Source: Ursus arctos
Lineage: Eukaryota; Chordata; Mammalia; Carnivora; Ursidae
DNA: 64,000 nt
Direction of reading: 5' to 3'
NCBI RefSeq assembly: GCF_023065955.2
Contig: NW_026622997.1
Span: 22,238,001-22,302,000, forward strand
This document shows positions 59,535-64,000 of this stretch, piece after piece (the stretch's first letter is position 1; each line of letters starts with the position of its first letter). Made by a program: the position numbers and the translations under genes. Under the pieces are notes generated by a model. It was not told the DNA's origin. It worked only from the letters and a program-made list of their open reading frames with translations, and made no database searches.

Positions 59535-61870
59535 TAAATCAACCTCACGAAAGAGAATCGAGTCCAGTGTTCTCATCATGGCCTATGAAGCCCTCGTCCT
59601 TTGTTTTTTCTCCAATTTTAGATCTGCACATCTTTCGCCGCAGATTCAAGCCTGGCCAACTGTTTCTGGGTCTTTGAAAGTACTCCCGTGTTAATAAATT
59701 CTCTCCCCTAGCAAATTTTATGTTCCAACCCTGTGATCTAGAACCTTCAGGGCTCAGTTCCACAGTCCTCTCCTAGCTGTTGCCAGTATATGTGGATTAG
59801 GTCCTGTGACTCAAAGTAGAGTTCTTTTCTTCCTTACCAAGCCCTGCACCTCCCAGCGTGTTATATAGCCGCTTGGCCTGATTTCTGGTGTAGTGACCAC
59901 AAAAACAGAGGGGTAGGTACTAACCTGACTGAACCCTGTCCTGTGAGGCATCCAGAGGCGTCCTCATTGTCTTCCATAAGGAAGGCAGTGTTTGGTCTTT
60001 AATAGGGATGAGTGGGCCACTTCAGCGGCCCCAAGATTTCAAAGCATCTGGGATTTTAATATATTTGAGGGTATTGATTTAGATACTTTAGGGTTTACTC
60101 TTCCCCAACAAGGGCCCTGACCTTGGGAAAACAGATTTTCCAGAATTGAGCATTTAACCTTTTCTGGAGCTTTGTTATCCTTATAATTAAGTGTTGGGAC
60201 TGATCTTTGGCCTGTTCTGCCCCCTGGCTACAGGAGATAAGAGTCTCTCTATGTGCTGCTGGAGAGAGATCCTCTGACTTTGACACTTTGCCTTTAATTG
60301 GTGATTAATCATTCTCAACCTCTCATCGTCTTTCTCTGTGCAAAATTGTGTCAGCAACAGCCCTCTGATTCCTTTGTCTTTATAATACTACTGCTTCATC
60401 CTCTCAAATGCCTGAGAGAGGGCACCCCCCATTACCTCCGTTCCATCAATATCCCATCCCCTTTAACCATCAGAGAAATGTCAACAGTGGCATAGCTGCC
60501 ACCCGCCATTGGCTCAGCGCTTTCCCTACCCCCGGGGGTGGGGTCTTCACTACCAGTCAGCCCCCACATAACCCAGCTTCACAATCCCATTTTAGGATCT
60601 GCTTCCTCAGAACACTCCTCCTACCAACTGGTTTATGTCAAATTCCCCGAAAAATGACTATGAGATGGAGATTTTCATTACAGAAAGGCAATCGAGGACA
60701 TTGGGTGGCCATGGGGATGTGTCACTCAGATCTACCCACAAAACAACCTGCTATGAGGAAAAGGTTGACTGAGAGACTCTAGATGCCATTTCTTCAGCTT
60801 TTGGGTTTTTTTTTTTCCCCCAGCATTCACACCATGCCCATGGTCTCCTTGGGCTTCTCCACGGCCAGGGTCCTAGAGACAGGATGTTTTTTTACCAACT
60901 CAGGACTCTTCTAATGAGCAGTCATTGTTCTGGGACCCCTTATCAGCCAGGCTTAGACTTTTTCTCAGACTTTTCTCGAGTAATCCCTCCTGCTTCCCTC
61001 TCCCCCTTCATAGGGCTTAGACCGTGGTATAGTCTGAAAGCTCCACTGCTTACTCCTGCTTCCTCTGCCCTGTCCTTCACAAGCATTTTCCTGAACACGT
61101 ATTTGTATGTCTAATTCTGATTTGACGTCTGCTCCTTGGAGGACCCTACGTGACCCTGAAGTGTTCTCAGGAACAACTCCTATCAGGGATTTGAGAAAGG
61201 ATGAGGGCAGGAGGAGAAATTAGACAGGATTGTCTGATTTCATGGTTCTGGACCCAGTATGGCTCTTAAGAGTAGTCATTAATTGAGGCCATAGGACCAA
61301 TTATTTATACCTGCATCCATGGGTCACTGGATAAAGGCTGTCACAAGGAAAGGACACAAACGTGGGTGAGCGAGTGCCCACGGGCTGAGAGAAAGTCCCA
61401 GGGAAAGACTCATCTGTGAGCCACCAGCAGTAGACACTTCTGGAAACTGAGGGAATAAATGCCTTGGTTGCTGAGGGGATAATCTGGGTGGCACCCAACT
61501 TCTACTTCAAAGAAGAAATTGAAGACAATTCTTATAGCTAAAGGACAATGGTAATAATTTCTGTGCTCTTTATGAAGGGAGGATATTACATTTTGTAAAA
61601 CTTTGTGGATGAGCAGAGCACCTCTCTGGGACTAGTGTTGGGAGTCAAGGGAACAGAATCTCATTAGCAGACTAAGCAAGAGCTATACCACTTGTTGATG
61701 GAGTGTACTTTGTATGGGTGAGATTTCTTCTGATGTTCAGGGTTCTTCCTTCACATTGGGAAGATGTCTCTTCCTTTTCTCCTTATAAAAGGAACAGGAA
61801 AGATACTACCAACTATTCAGCCACACTAAAGTCAGCCACAAGGTCAGGCCAAAGGCAGGTTGCACTCTTT
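59535..61870. other. No gene identified; possible unassigned old repeat
   Basis: The stretch 60090-61170 has the base texture of an old LTR or LINE and ends in 'ctgctccttggaggaccc', similar to the end of the unassigned repeat near 39.2 kb. I could not name it. Frames of up to 124 codons (60408-60782, + strand) have no recognisable domain. Confidence 0.4.
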
Positions 61871-62052
61871 TTTTTTTTTTTGGAGAGCAGGCTGAGGGGA
61901 AGGGGCAGAGGGAGAGGGAGAGAGAGAATCCCAATAGTCTCCATGCCCAGTGCAGAGCCCAACATGGGGCTCGATTTCCCGACCCTGAAATCATGACCTG
62001 AGCTGAAATCAAGAGTCAGATGCTTCACGAATTGTGCCACCCAGGTGTCCCA
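61871..62052 (-). mobile_element. Can-SINE (older subfamily), antisense
   Basis: A T-run at 61868-61881 marks the tail, and the head 'gtgccacccaggtgtccc' ends near 62051. The flanking 'gcactctttt' and 'tcactctttt' are a weak target duplication. Confidence 0.94.
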
Positions 62053-62114
62053 TTCACTCTTTTTAGTTCCTACAAAGTGCCTTTTTCACAACAAATAGAA
62101 GTAACTACAAGTAC

Positions 62115-62330
62115 AACTGTCTACTAAGAAGCAGGCATGGTCCTCCATGGTGTTTGCCACTTGACGTCATTTAATCCCCAGAAAACCCCATGAAGTAGAG
62201 ATTATCCCCTTCATTTAATAGTTGAGCCAACTACTGGTTGGAAGGTGAATAGTTTTCCCCAATGTTATGCAGCCAAGAAGCAACAAACCTGGGATTAAAC
62301 CCAGTCGTCCTCACTCCAAGAGCAATTTTC
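62115..62330 (-). mobile_element. MIR SINE relic, antisense
   Basis: 'cttgacgtcatttaatcccc', 'ccatgaagtagagattatcc', 'tagttgagccaactactggt' and 'aacctgggattaaacccagt' fit the reverse complement of MIR nearly end to end. Confidence 0.88.
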
Positions 62331-64000
62331 TTTACACTCTCCTGTGCTTTCAAATCCAGCTGGAAATGGGAGTTCCAATGGCAAATGCTTTTATTCCTCA
62401 TCACATCTTTCACTTGAAAGGAAAGGCCAAAGTCAAAGCCTCAGAGCCCATAGACTATAGTGACCAACTCCATCAATAATGACGATCGGGAGACAACCGC
62501 ACAGGGTTTGGGGCAGCAGATTACCTCTGAAGACCAGGAGGTTATTCTGTGAAGTGTGTGTGCTCTTCGCCAGTGTGCATTCACTCAACGGCTCTTGTGC
62601 CATGGTACCTCTATTCTCCCACCTGATTATTTTCCCTCTGTTTGGCAGTCCTCAACATAGGGGCTGCTGCGGGCGTGTATACACACACACACACACACAC
62701 ACAAAGATTCTCCCGCTCTCCAATTACCAGGATGCAGCAGGCTGCGGGGGTCTTTCATTCTCTTTCCATATTCAGCCTTTTGATGTGTTGCCTGTACCAT
62801 TCTTTCCCCACGTGCTAACGAGGCTGTCTGTGAGGAAGGTTTCACGGGCAGCCAATTACAGAGAGGATGTGAGGTTGATCAGAGGAGTGCAGCCTGCTGG
62901 GGGACTGTCATTTACAGCATGAAAGGCAGCGCAATCATCGCTAAAAGGTTTAGTTTGGACAGAAGCTGTAACCTTGCAGCCATACTTCCCGTCGTCTGGA
63001 TTTGATGGGTTGTTTTGTGCACTTTAGGTTGTTTAAATGTTGCTGTTTTCTAAGTAATCGGATGCCTAATAGTAATGGTAATCTCTCTGCAGTAAAACAT
63101 GAATGAAGATGGCCTGCTCATAAAATGCGACGCTGCGAAAAGAAGCCAATGACCATTTGAATATATATATATGTAAATGACTGATGGCTGTGAATAGAAT
63201 CTCAACACGCAAATGAAGAAAATGGAAGAAAATTGTGCCTCTCTGAGCTGTGAAAGCCAGGGTGATGCCATATTACCGTCGTAAATGTAGGTGCTCCCAA
63301 TCAGAATACATAACACGGAAGCTGACGACATCCAGCCCCGTCTCCACCCGCAAGCGTACATGCCCGCGGCAGCTGCGGTAGCCTACGGATTAGTGCAAAC
63401 AGCAGAGCAGAGGGGAAAAGGGGCTCTCTACTTTCATGCTTCCCTTTATCCACAAGGAGAAATCCGTCCTGGTTTTTTTTAATTTACTTGAGTTGTGAAT
63501 GGAAAACAGATCTCATTTTTGTCAAGGAACAAAAAGAGATGGAGAGAGAAATGCGGAAGGGGGGTGGGCGGGTGCACGGGAAAGGCTTTACCCTGTCTGT
63601 CTGCCCCCAACAACCCAACAAGTGACGGCCTCCTCCTCCCGACCCTTCCCAATTCACTGCAGCCCGAGTCCTGAAATTACCTAACTGACGCTGTCTTGTG
63701 CCTGCAATGATTTCCATCAATTATTAAGGACAGACAGGCTTTGACACATGCAAGTGTGTTTTCTGACCATGTTGAAACACAAACAGAAGAGTTGTGTGTT
63801 TATAACCAACATAAGCAGATGTCAAGGAGTGCAAAAATATGCCTCTTTTAAAGTCAGCATGTCTGTGTATTTGTGGCAGCATATGCCCAGAACATGTGTA
63901 TTTTGAGTGCTAAGCATGAGGAGTAATGAGTAGAGGAACAACACTCTTTCCTTAAAAAATAATAAATAAAAAGTCTGTTGTAATCTTGGTAAGCTTAAAG
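62331..64000. other. No gene identified; CpG-enriched candidate regulatory DNA
   Basis: No transposon is recognisable here apart from a CA tract. The region 62740-63480 lacks repeats, and its last 370 bp hold clearly more CpG than the rest of the window (see findings). The 147-codon + frame at 62479-62922 runs through the CA tract and has no domain. Confidence 0.5.
62679..62704. repeat. (CA)n microsatellite
   Basis: This is a pure CA run of about 12 units. Confidence 0.93.

Noticed and set aside
62479..62922. 147-codon + strand frame
   Set aside because: It runs straight through a (CA)n microsatellite, giving a His/Thr run, and has no family resemblance.

Overview
The window is nuclear DNA from a mammal, and the mobile elements point to a bear-like (arctoid) carnivore. 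There are 13 tRNA-Lys-derived carnivore SINEs (Can-SINEs). Several belong to a subfamily with 'gacagccagcgagagagg' and 'ggcacagcggttaagcg' blocks (read in either orientation) that I associate with bears and giant panda; pinnipeds cannot be excluded from sequence alone. The dog-type SINEC_Cf and the cat-type Can-SINE were not seen. I find no protein-coding gene, no exon I can assign to a known protein, no functional tRNA, rRNA or snRNA gene, and no CRISPR array. The longest open frames (154, 147 and 137 codons) look like chance or repeat-derived frames. The window reads as an intergenic or deep intronic desert.

Layout. 1-12.5 kb: mostly unique sequence, with an inverted pair of SINEs (1.75-2.15 kb), one SINE at 5.8 kb, a C-rich minisatellite at 8.3 kb and simple repeats. 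12.5-13.1 kb: the 3' end of an old LINE-1 running into a GGAA/GGGA tract. 15.3-23.2 kb: a retroviral block. Two LTRs of the ERVL-MaLR type lie in opposite orientations, and the second is split by an LTR-flanked provirus of about 6 kb with a 4-bp target duplication (CAGC); the interior has no intact genes. 23-45 kb: SINEs, MIR and LINE-2 relics, a Tigger-type DNA transposon, a carnivore LINE-1 fragment and several candidate regulatory stretches. 45.0-47.4 kb: an antisense LINE-1 interrupted by a solo LTR that keeps a very regular promoter (three CCAAT boxes exactly 24 bp apart, a TATA box and a poly(A) signal). 48.1-49.2 kb: a LINE-1 3' end with a SINE inside it, followed by an antisense solo LTR and a LINE-2 piece. 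49-64 kb: MIR relics, four SINEs and, at the right edge, a CpG-enriched stretch that looks like conserved noncoding DNA.

No genes act together here. What can be read is insertion history plus possible cis-regulatory or structural DNA: a near-ideal G-quadruplex motif at 34.66 kb, Z-DNA-prone tracts, CpG clusters and LTR promoters. Family names rest on recognition of consensus sequences from memory, not on a database search, and boundaries given without a target-site duplication are approximate.
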